Assembly (NCBI GenBank): GCA_963922205.1
Contig: CAWUHX010000234.1
Location: 527,189-591,188, forward strand
Length of the DNA stretch: 64,000 bases
From: Romanomermis culicivorax
Lineage: Eukaryota; Nematoda; Enoplea; Mermithida; Mermithidae
Direction: 5' to 3'
Positions 10,381-20,199 of the stretch are shown piece by piece. Every line of letters begins with the position of its first letter. The first letter of the stretch is position 1. The notes below the pieces were generated by a model. It was not told where the DNA came from. It did no database searches and saw only the letters and a list, made by a program, of their open reading frames with translations. Position numbers and translations under genes: made by a program.

Positions 10381-12519
10381 GACCCCGTAAGAGCAGAGGG
10401 TGGGTTATAGTCGAATATAGCAGCCACGCGAAAATAGGAACCAAGGGGCTGTGATATAGACCAAAGGGCGCACTATATCCCGAGCCCATGGCGCCTATTA
10501 CCGTCACGGTCAGAAATATGCGAATCAGGCGAAGGAGTCGGAATATGTATAATAAACGGAACCAGAGTCCCACAATGCATGTGAACCCGGTGATGTGACG
10601 TTGCATAGAAGGCAATACCGTAGTGCACATGCACTGCCGAACAGAGTCCGATAGTCGGAATGGAATAGCCGAAAGGACACAACGTTCAAGAAAACGGAAT
10701 AAATTCCGAATGACGTTCTCCTTCAAAATGCGACCTTTATAAATGTCTTCTGGCGTGGCAAGTGTCATGGCCGCCCGTGACACGATTGGTAGTTTTAGAC
10801 AAAGGCTTTTATTTGCATCATCATGGTCATTGTGGATGAGGTTTGTAGGCACAGTTTCTGTGAGAGTGTTCTTTGTTGGCGGTTGGTCAATAATAGGAAC
10901 AAAAAACATTACCAGTTCGAATTTTCACTCTAGTCTATTTTTTTCAAATGAGCATCAGAAATCGCAGTTGTCCGAAATTTTTTTTCTCAGTAAATGACCT
11001 ATACTAAATGTATCATGGGGTAATTGTGAGACTGTGAGGTAAAAGGCAGAAAATCAATTTTTTTATTTTTGAGAAGAAGGGAAAATAAATGATTGCAAAC
11101 CTAATGCTACAACTTGCACAAAAAACCATTCGGACTACACAAGGCAAAGTGGAGAGAAATAGAAGAGCGTTAACATATCCGCACTATACTTTTGGCACAA
11201 GAACCAGATTAGGTTAGCTAGAGGAAATTTCACCAAACAAAACGTTTGAAACGTACTTTGAGAGGAATAAAATGGCTAAGTTGTCAAGATATAAAAAGTA
11301 GAAACTGACCTTTTATGCAACTATCGAGAGCAGAAGTCATGGTTGATTGTCCACCATTCCTCATCTGTGGATAATATACCTTCAACTTGGCAGTTCACCT
11401 CGGGATTTTACAAATTTTATTTGTAAAAACAAATTTGTATTTTGAATTTACATTTATATCAACAATATGAAACAGTTTTTGAAATTAGAAGAATATTCTC
11501 ATGCTTTTTTGATATAAAATACAAGAATATTTGCCTCAATCAGTATCAATGTTGGGGTCATGTTTAGATAGACCCATAGCCAAGAGGATTTCTTATCCTC
11601 TTAGCATGAAGAAGCGATTCATTGATTTTAGCGATGAGACCCCTTCTCTGTTCTGCAAACCGCAAGGTAAAAAAATGAGAAAATTTTTTTGTTTTGTTTT
11701 TCTAATTTGCATGAATGGTCGATTTTTCTCGAAATGCGTGCATAGGCATTCGGATCAATTTGACCGTTCTTTCACGTCGTTAACTCATCGAGGTATAAAA
11801 AATAAACTGTAGATGATATAGTCAACCGAAAGTCAACCGAAACCGAAACCTGAATAGTCAACCGAAACTTTAATTGGACCCCAGTGTTCAGCCTGGAATG
11901 CAACTTTGATATTTCGTCATCAAGACAATCAAATGGGAATGAGCGCAGAATTTGATCTGTAATTTTACTCACATGAAAAACAGTTTTTATGATATAAATT
12001 CAATCGATTTCCGACGGCCAAATAAAACGACGCAGTAAATATAGTCTTATGTAAATTTTGTATATAGAAAACTAAGCCACAAATTCTGGTGCGGAACAAA
12101 AAACGGACGCCCAGAAAAAAGAGGAAAAAAAAACCTCAATGATACCTCTGTATTAACCTATCTCTTATATCCCACTTGTGGCGTGGCAAGTGTAATGGCT
12201 GCCCGTAGTCTGATTGGTTGTCGTGCAAAAGAGTCAATTGTTCCTTTGTGTGACGTCACAACAACCATGGCGCTTTGCTTCAATTTTGCTCGATGAAACA
12301 ACACACACTATATTTAGGCCGAAAAATATGGCCTCGATGAGTGTATTGGGGTTGGAAGTTCTATCATCATATCAGCTCCATTCTATCATCATATCGCAGC
12401 CCTTGACACTGGATCCCGATTATTTGGGCTTTTCTTCGATATTGCAACGATTCACAGGCCGTGTTCTGCAGTGCTTGTGCACTACAGTCATGCATTTTTC
12501 ACTTAATGCGGCATCACGG

Positions 12520-13302
12520 GGTTCACATGCATTGTAGAACAGCCAGTTCTTTCGATGTTTTTCACAAAACTTTTGACCACCACGAGCATAGGTGCCCTTG
12601 GCTAGTGATGAACCACGCACTGCATTAGTTTATATCAAAGCCCTTCAGCGCTTATTCTCGTGGGAGACTGATTTGTGGAACAGCGAACATTTATGATGAC
12701 TTCCATAGATGCGCCCTTCTATCCTGGGTGTGTGCCTCTAGTCTTCTTTTATGATGACTTCCATGGGAGCATGCTTCAGTCCTGGGTGTGTGCCTCTGGT
12801 CGTGTTTTATTCATGAAAATTTCATGACTAGAGACATGCCCGGCATTGTGGGATGCAAAACTTCTAACCAAGTTGCCTGGCTGTGGTTGTTTTCTGCTTG
12901 TTCGGTCGCTTCAGTTTTCCTCGCGGTATAGATTTTTCCTACGTGTTCGTTTCATTTTTGTATCGTTTTAAATATTAATTTTTTTTCATTTTATTTCTCT
13001 TTTGTCGTTTTAGAGTTTTTTTGTACTGTTTACTGCTCTTATTTTTGCTGAGTTTCTACTTTTTTCGTTTTTTTCTATAGTTTTTCGATCAAAGTGTAGA
13101 TAGATAGTGTAGATCCTTTCTGTTCCTTTTTTATGTTTCTTTTTTGCTTTCATTTTTTTCTTTCCTTGCACATTTTGTTCTGTTTGCACGGTGTTTTAGT
13201 TTTTTATTATGCTTTTAATCCTGATTTTTTTACAGTTACATGGGGGTATTCAATGTTACTTCAGTTGTTTATTGTTTTTCCTGTATTTTTGTTTCTACAT
13301 GT
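12520..13302 (+). repeat. Second repeat family (R2), copy A, left part, split by gypsy-1
   Basis: Matches 61741-62640 over its length (for example TTTTTGCTTTCATTTTTTTC and the TTTTATTATGCTTTTAATCC block). It is interrupted at CTACATGT by gypsy-1 and resumes at 18072. It contains a local duplication of the ATGATGACTTCCAT...GGGTGTGTGCCTCT block (about 12690-12800). Confidence 0.8.
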
Positions 13303-13552
13303 TGATAAGTGTGGTCGAGTATGCAAATTCAAATACTGGCAACCAACTATCGTAAATAATATACTTTATTCGGACGACAAAAATAAACAGTCACTGATAA
13401 GTGAAGGGCCAAAGGATACAATGACAAACACAAAGATGGCCGGACTATATATAGGCCATCTATTTGCATAACACAAAAAACAGGCGAGAAAAAGTGACGC
13501 TAATAAGGAAGCTATGTACGAGCAAAAATACTACACAAATTTACACATATCA
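13303..13552 (-). repeat. Gypsy-1 3' LTR
   Basis: 250 bp, TGATA...TATCA. It differs from the other LTR by several substitutions and an ~11-bp indel near its inner end, so the insertion is not recent. It contains a TATATATA box-like run on the + strand near 13450. Confidence 0.9.
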
Positions 13553-13605
13553 CTGTCCCCTTTGTAATATTAATATACATATCACTGTCCCCTTTGTAAT
13601 ATTGT
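13553..13605 (-). other. Gypsy-1 polypurine tract, duplicated
   Basis: On the element strand, AAAGGGGACAG lies immediately before the 3' LTR, as expected for the plus-strand primer. A second copy of the tract together with the last bases of the LTR (ACATATCACTGTCCCCTTTG) lies about 32 bp further in, a tandem duplication. Confidence 0.75.
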
Positions 13606-13747
13606 TTCATTGGGGGGAATATGGACGCGGCGGTCGGCCACAAGTTGATCGCGTAGAGTGACGTCGATGCTTGATTTTGGGTTTGGCAGTGTTCAACGGT
13701 AAGTTTATAGTTGCCGGTGGATAATAAGGCTGCATACAATGAGCGCT

Positions 13748-16645
13748 TTATGTATTACCATCGGATAGTTCGAATAGGTAATCGCCCAACACTTTGACGA
13801 CAGTGAGGACGTCGGAATACGGGGATTGTCCTTTGTGTATCATGGTCGATGGTCTTTTAACGCAGACTTTGTCGCCAATTTTGTAAAGCGGCGCTCGGCG
13901 TTGATTAATCGCATCGAGTTCCGGCACTCCCTCTTCTTTAAAATGGATGTGTCGTCCCTTCAGTTTCTTTTTCTTTGCTGGTTCTTTTATTCTGGTGGCT
14001 TCCTGCTCAGTGATTCGGGGTTCGAACGCTAATCGTGGGCGTCGATTAAACATAATTTCGGCTGGTGACAATATATTGGGTGCTGGACGTTCTGCTCGAT
14101 ATCGTGCTAATAGTTCGGTGATGCCCATTGGAAAAGGTGTTTGCGAAGGGGCTAACGTTTGAGTGTGAAATTTCGATGATCGATTGAATACTTCAACCTT
14201 GCCGTTCACTTGTGGATGGTAAACTGGCGTTTGATAATTCAAAATATCGCGGCTCGACAAAAATTCTTCGAACGCGGTTGATCTATACTCAGGCCCATTG
14301 TCGGAGACAATAATCGAGGGATTGCCGTAACCAGCGAATAATTCAGTCAAAAATTCGATTGTCGTTGTAACATTGTGATCAGGACACAGTCACACTTTGG
14401 GGTAGCCAGACAGGTAATTGACGACTACAATCGCCAATCGATTTTGATAATTTGTCGTTGCAAATGAACCAGTAACATCGATCCCTATCTTTTCCCATGT
14501 CGTTGTAGGTAACGGCAGCCCATCGGTTGGAATATTTGTTTTCGGATTTGATTTCCCAGAATCTTGACATCCTTGACAATGTCAAATCATTTCTTCAATA
14601 TCGGAGGTAATTCGACGCCACCAATATGTTTCACGTAACTTCACTTTTGCTTGAACAATACCGGGATGTCCATTGTGCGACTTCGCCAATAATGATTTTC
14701 GAAGGCCATTTGGGATGACAATTCGACCAGTTTTCCATAAAATTTATTGTTCGACCGCTAACTCTTTTCGTACAACGTAATAGGCAGCTAGCTTGACAAT
14801 TATGTGGTGATTTGGGTTCCAGCCGTTCAATTCGACTAACTTGATCACTTTCTGCAAAACTTTGTCTTTCACCATTCCTTTCGCGATGTTGTCGAGCAAA
14901 AAATTTCGGAGCTGAATCGATCGGACCCCTGCCATCGTTTCCAGTTGCGGTAACCGAGACAGCATGTCAGGTATAACGTTGTCTGCTCTGGGACAGTGTT
15001 GAATTTCATAATCAAATTCCGACAATCGAGCGGATTTGTGAGCTTTTCTTCCATCGCCAGCTTGAGCCAATATCGTGACAAAAGATTGGTGATCAGTAAT
15101 AAGCGTAAATCAACGACTCAATATAAAGTTTGCAAAATGTTTGCATGCCCATACACAACCAAGAGCTTCGTGTTCATTGGTCGCATATGCACGTTCTTGA
15201 TTTGTCAATGTCTTGCTCGCAAATGCAATCGGAATTAAGCGACTGCAGCTAATTTGGGATAAACATGCTCCGAGACCAATATTTGAGGTGTTGGTTGCCA
15301 ATATTGTAGGTCGATCGGGATCAAAAATTGCCAATTGCAAATCATTCGTAAGTAACGACTTTAATTTTTCGAATGCAGCGGTGCTTTGGTCATTCCACTC
15401 GAACTTCAATTGCTCTGACGTTCAGGTCAATTGTTGCAATGGTTCGGCATGGTCGGCTAAATGCGGCAAGAATTCGCGTAAATAATTAATCGAATCAAGG
15501 AAACTTCGCTTGTCAGTGATCGATTTCGGAATCGGAGCTTTTCGAATTGCATCGAGGCTTGATGGATCTGGCTTGATTCCTGACGCTGATATTTGATGTA
15601 CAAGGAACGAGATGTTGTCAACCGAAAAGCGGCATTTCGCAATGTTCAATCGGAAATCTTTGTCCGCCAACCTTTGTAAAACGACTCGTAAATGATCGTC
15701 GTGTTGATTCCATGTTGAACCAAATATCAATATATCCTCGAGATATGATATGCAACCATCGCAGCCTAACAATGTTTGTGAGACCAGACGTTGAAATACG
15801 GACGTGGCATCGGTCAGTCCCATGGGCAAGCGTTTGTATTGGTACAAACCATAAGGCGTAATTGTTGTCGTAAGCAAGTGAGATTCAGGTGCCAACTGGA
15901 TGTGGAAATACCCCTTCGCTAAATCGAGCTTCCAAAAAATTGTTGCACCTTGAAGTTGTAAATACAAATCACCAATATGCGACAATGGGTGACAATCAGG
16001 AATAACGAATTTGTTGAGCGGCGAAAAGTCGGTCGTAATTCGAATTTTGCCGTCAGCTTTTGGAACCATAACCAGGTTCAACGCCCATTGACTCGGGCCG
16101 TTGACTTGTTCCCAAATATCGTCTTTGACCCTTGGTTAAATTTCAGCTTCCACTGCGGCGCGTCGGCTAATCGGTACTGGACGGGCAGCTCGAGCGACTG
16201 GTAAAGCATCCTGCGACAATATGATCTGATATTTGTAATCAGGAAATTTGCCAATACCATCCGCAACAAGTTGTGGAAGTTCGTCAACAATTTTCGGGAG
16301 CGGTTTGATCGCTTGGACTTGAATGGTGGTATTATTATCACAGTGCTCATCCACTGTCACTGCGACGCAATGCCCATCCGATGTCATTGCAATTTTGGGA
16401 GCATCGGGGATATTATTATTTTGGATGGCGTTGATCAAACGGGTGCTTCCATCGATTACGAGATGGAGAGCTTCGATCGCGTCCACGCCCCACGTTGCCG
16501 TTCTGATTGTATCCAAAACGAGTAACGGTAACTTTGCCCTTCGATCGTTGTACTCGACGTAAATTGTCTGCGAAGACCTTTGATATGGGACCCATCGAAG
16601 TTGTACAATTCGGCCTTCGATTGTTCTAAGCGCCCATTGATCCAC
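13748..16645 (-). pseudogene. Gypsy-1 pol (end of protease, RT, RNase H, integrase), nonsense-broken
   Basis: One minus-strand frame covers the whole region with stops at about 16136, 15422, 15110, 14744, 14583 and 14393 and no frameshift that I can see. RT: LPMGLTDATSVFQRL and an active site that reads YLED instead of YxDD. RNase H: LATNTSNIGLGA, where Asp of the DAS motif is Asn. Integrase: zinc-binding HNGHPG ... HCQGCQ (HHCC), then catalytic Asp in IGIDVTGS, Asp in IVSDNGPEY and Glu in VNGKVEVFN. The altered RT and RNase H residues together with the stops indicate long decay. The protease and RT parts overlap the gag frame by about 190 bp. Confidence 0.88.
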
Positions 16646-17637
16646 TTTTTAAAAGCACTGTATGGAACCAATGAGGCTTCGGCACCGGAATCGACAATGC
16701 CATTGACGTAACAATCTTTGCCATTTGGATGCCTGACATGGAATGTACATTGGTATGCTGTTGATGATGACGACACTATACTTCCCATGTGGATCTGATG
16801 CACCGATTTGTTTTGATCTTTTGACTTGTTAAATCGCGACGCTGATTTTTCACGATGACATTGTTGGCACCATTTTCCGAAATGTCCCATGCGTCCGCAA
16901 TTGTTGCACTTTTGACCTCTCGCTTTGCACTCGTCGGACAAGTAAGCATGTCCCGACAATCCGCAGCCTCTGCAGTTGTGCGTTGCTCGAGCCGGTGATA
17001 ATGTTCGCTTTGATCGGGTTGGCGATCGATTGCATTGTTGGTCCTCTGGCACGGCGTTGACTTGCTTTTCTCCGAGGACGATGGCGTTGGAACTTTCTGC
17101 GTTTTCGACAGCTTGCATGATTCTGATAAAAGCATCGAGGCTGACAATCCGCGATGAAAATAACCACTTTTGTACTTCCAGCGAATAACAATTTTGAGCC
17201 AGCGTATAAGCGAGGTCTACGTCGGCATTAAAATTTTTGTATTTGCATTCTGCTTGTAAAGTTCGTAAGCGGCTAAGGAATTAAGTCGCCGTTTCATCTC
17301 GCTGTTGTTGACACGTTCGCAACTGGTAGAAAGTGACAGCTTGTGGCGTGGTTTGCTCGAACATTTCACTAATTGCCAAATAAAATTCGTCGGCGGTCAC
17401 GGTGTTGATTTGCGCCATCATAGGAGAATGTTCGAAATGGCGGATTGCTTCGGCACCGAGGTGCGCATACATTAAATTATTCTTATCACCATTTGAAAGT
17501 TTCTTGTCGTCGGCCAGCTGTCGATTGGTCAGGTTGAACATGACGTCCAGCTGTTGTTTCCATGTGGACAGGCGTCACGTCTCGGAACCAGGGTGTTCCC
17601 ATAGTGGGGCAACAGCTGGGATCGGAATATTCGCCAT
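16456..17637 (-). pseudogene. Gypsy-1 gag with protease start, nonsense-broken
   Basis: The ATG at 17637 opens a frame interrupted by TGA at 17575-17577 and a stop at 17281. It has a Gag capsid-like helical region (LGAEAIRHFEHSP, FEQTTPQAVTFYQL) and two zinc knuckles: CRGCGLSGH with an enlarged spacing to the last Cys, and CNNCGRMGHFGKWC with canonical CX2CX4HX4C spacing. An aspartic protease motif, IVDSGAEASLVPY (DSG), follows in the same frame. The protease then continues in the pol frame after about residue 190 of this segment, so either a frameshift mutation or a programmed shift falls inside the protease domain. Confidence 0.85.
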
Positions 17638-17786
17638 TTTCGATCGAAAATCGTGAATTTCGCGATGATGACGTAATGTTCGTTCAAAATGGATGCAAAA
17701 TTCGAATTCCTCGATGAATTTCGTCCAAGGGGGTTGTCAAATTCGGAAAGGTCGACGAATTTTGACCCAGAAATGCGTAAAATCGT

Positions 17787-17805
17787 CCAATAATTTCTGC
17801 GCCAA
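17787..17805 (-). promoter_or_regulatory. Gypsy-1 primer binding site
   Basis: On the element strand, TTGGCGCAGAAATTATTGG follows the 5' LTR directly. TGG at the start is expected for pairing with a tRNA 3' CCA. The tRNA species is not identified. Confidence 0.55.
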
Positions 17806-18066
17806 TGATAAGTGTGGTCCAGTATGCAAATTCAAATACTGGCGACCAACTATCGTAAATAATATACTTTATTCCGACGATGAAAATAAACAGTCACTGA
17901 TAAGTGAAGGGCCAAAGGATACAATGACAAACACAAAGATGGCCGGACTATATATAGGCCATCTATTTGCATAACACAAAAAACAGGCGAGAAAAAGTGA
18001 CGCTAATAAGGAAGCTATGTACGCGCAAAAATACTACACAAATTTACATAAGACGCGTACATATCA
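17806..18066 (-). repeat. Gypsy-1 5' LTR
   Basis: 261 bp, TGATA...TATCA, followed by the CATGT target duplication. It is longer than the 3' LTR by an AAGACGCGTA-type indel near its outer end. Confidence 0.9.
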
Positions 18067-18071
18067 CATGT

Positions 18072-18400
18072 TTTGTAGTTATTTCTGCTTGTTTCTATTG
18101 AAATTTATTGTATATTTCAGGACGGTTTTAGTATAGCTATGAATTTTTTGCATGTTTGTTTGTTCCTCCTTTGCTTTTTCTTAGCGTCAACTTGAGTTTC
18201 TACTGTTTTGTGTTAAGAACGATAAAATAAATCATAAGAATGATATAACGGATTAAAACTACACGAGAGCCGTTTCAAGGTGTTCTCCTTTCTGCTTCAC
18301 CACTAACTTCAATCGTTTTTCGAACTGGTCAATGGCGAAATTGATTTTGCTTTGATTTGGGTTTTTTCCAAATAAAAAATAAAAGCCCTTGATTTTGACG
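18072..18400 (+). repeat. Second repeat family (R2), copy A, right part, with mariner C-terminus relic
   Basis: Continuation of the repeat interrupted at 13302; it matches 62636-62985. At 18286-18350 on the minus strand it encodes an AIDQFEKRLKLVVKQKG segment, the same mariner-type C-terminal block seen in the first repeat family, so the two families share an ancestor or captured the same piece. Confidence 0.7.
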
Positions 18401-18589
18401 AACTTTTACCAATATTGAAACCAGAAGATTAGGACTTGCGTTTAAATTACAAAACTGGGGGATATTTAAAGATTCTTTTGTCTGGACAAGGTTTCAAAAC
18501 CTTTTTCACAAAAGGACACACAAAATTCATGTTTGCAAGGTCCATGAAGGCTTTTCTCTTACAACAAAGACAAATCGAAGAACATAGTG

Positions 18590-19160
18590 CAGAACAAAAT
18601 AAACCTCAATGATACCTCTCTATCAACCTATCTCTTATATACAACTTGTGGCGTGGCAAGTGTCGTGGCTGCCCGTAGTCTGATTGATGGCTGCCCATAG
18701 TCTGATCGCACAAAAGAGTCAATTGTTCCTTTGTGTGACGTCGGATCAACTATACGGCGCTTTGCGTAACGACAAAACGACACACTATATTTTGGCATTC
18801 ACTGGTTCAGGGTTCATGGTGTTTGAAACTGAAACCTGTCAAAATTCAACTGAATTGCATTTAATGAAGTTGGTTGAATTTGAAATATTGGTTTTTTGCG
18901 CTCGGAATTCAAATTCTCCAATTCATATAAAATTCGGCACCTTTCACCATTTGACTTTCGTGATGACAAAACTTCGAAGTTGCATTGCCATTATCACTGG
19001 CCGGCAAAATTAATCGAAATTGGCACTCAGGCTACATATATTGTAACGAATTTTTCATCGACGGCTTGACACCCTTTAGTGCTGTGTACGTCTGTAGTCA
19101 TGAAACATTAAAAAGTGAGACAGGACCAGAGGCATACACCACAACCGAAAAGCGTTCCAA
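18590..19160 (+). repeat. Fragmentary copy of the large repeat
   Basis: 18600-18790 matches 12120-12330 (CTCTTATAT...GGCGTGGCAAGTG), 18800-18850 matches about 9350-9400, and 19010-19150 matches 10150-10300. The pieces are in order but with internal deletions. Confidence 0.65.
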
Positions 19161-19199
19161 TAACTTGGTTATGTGATCAAGTTTTCCAAGCAAACTCAG

Positions 19200-20199
19200 T
19201 TTTTGACGTTTTTCATTGTGAATATTGTGTGGCAAATTAACCTAACTTTTTTGTCGTCACTCTGTCTGCAATTTCAAAGTAAATGGCCTATATGAATATA
19301 CTATATATATACTAAATTTGCAAAAAACAATGATCAAAATGAATTATATAATATGACTTTCTACTATTAATATTTATTTGCATTTTGAGGAAAACAGGAT
19401 ATTTCTGTTCGCACTTAGAGAGTACCATATTCCTCCGTATTTGATGTTGCTGTTGTGCTATCCCATTTATATACCAAACATTATTAACATCTGTTTTTTG
19501 TTCTAGAGGAAACTTGTGAACTGGATGGGAACTCGCGATTATTGCTAAACTGGAACTGTGTATTATAGAATCTAAAGTCAAGGCCAGATCATTCACTTTC
19601 GGTGTCGAACTCTAGATTCAGATCAAAAATATTCCAAGTTATCATCCCCAATTTTAATCCTTGAAAATTTTTTCTATCATACCAGCTATTCGCAGCTTGA
19701 AAGAAGTTCGTAATAATTTTCCGATTCTTTTGATCGGGTTATCTTATTTCTGCATTCCGACATGATCAACATACGAGACTGTTCTGATTGTTTCAGACTC
19801 ATAAGATGCGATGAAATATTTCAATAAAGGCATTCTTTTGTTCGAACCTGGCTCGACATCTAGTACAAAAACGGGTAAACCGAATCTGTATAAATACTGT
19901 GTAACACTAAAATACTGTACAGGCGAGGAGATAATTTTTTGATTTTCGTAGTTTGTATAAAAACTAGATTCAGAAAAAATAATATTAAAATACTGTACAC
20001 ACGAGAAGACAATGTTTTAGGTTTTTTTTAATTTTTAGTACAACTGGATTCATGGAAAAATAATATTAAAATACTGTACAGATGAGAGAACAATTCTTTA
20101 CATTCGTAAACCTTCATGGTCAGATCTCAAAATAATCACAACAACTTAGCACAACAAAGTAGTTAAATGAATAAGAAGACTAGCTCTGCAGGACTCACC
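19200..20199. other. AT-rich non-coding with a three-copy ~70-bp repeat
   Basis: No gene. At about 19905-20095 three imperfect copies carry AATACTGTACA followed by GAGGAGA/GAGAAGAC/GAGAGAAC and a CTAGATTCAG- or TGGATTCATG-type block plus AATAATATTAAAATACTG. Confidence 0.5.

Larger units (their letters stand above)
8020..12519 (+). repeat. Large compound repeat, arm A (inverted copy at 40317-53490)
   Basis: About 4.5 kb that reappears in reverse complement at 40317-42432 and 51375-53490, where it is split by gypsy-3. Identity by eye is high over long stretches; for example, the text around 11520-11810 recurs almost unchanged at 41510-41800. Relative to arm B, arm A lacks about 0.5 kb near 11820 and has about 0.7 kb (10165-10882) that is deleted in arm B. 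It contains a mariner-like transposase relic (8110-8386). Other partial copies lie at 18590-19160 and 28580-30000. The ORFs within are short and not convincing as genes. Confidence 0.8.
13303..18066 (-). mobile_element. Gypsy-1: complete but decayed Ty3/gypsy LTR retrotransposon with 5-bp target duplication
   Basis: 4764 bp. The LTRs begin TGATA and end TATCA. The flanks are CATGT at 13298-13302 and CATGT at 18067-18071, and the uninterrupted sequence (CTACATGTTTTGTAG) exists in the second copy of the host repeat near 62630. Coding order on the minus strand: gag with two zinc knuckles, protease, RT, RNase H, integrase. Gag and the start of protease are in one frame; the rest of protease and pol are in another. 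Both frames are broken by nonsense codons. RT and RNase H active-site residues are also altered, so the copy is dead. Confidence 0.92.

Noticed and set aside
10367..10909. 180-codon minus-strand ORF
   Set aside because: It lies in the large repeat, has no recognisable motif and is not kept in arm B, where the segment is deleted.
11531..11812. 93-codon ORF MPQSVSMLGSCLDRPI also present in arm B
   Set aside because: Its conservation is explained by the recent duplication of the whole repeat; composition becomes low-complexity and there is no known motif.
13133..13471. Hydrophobic + strand ORFs in the T-rich part of R2 (also 62322-62643)
   Set aside because: Phe/Leu-rich reading of a T-rich tract; codons follow base composition only.
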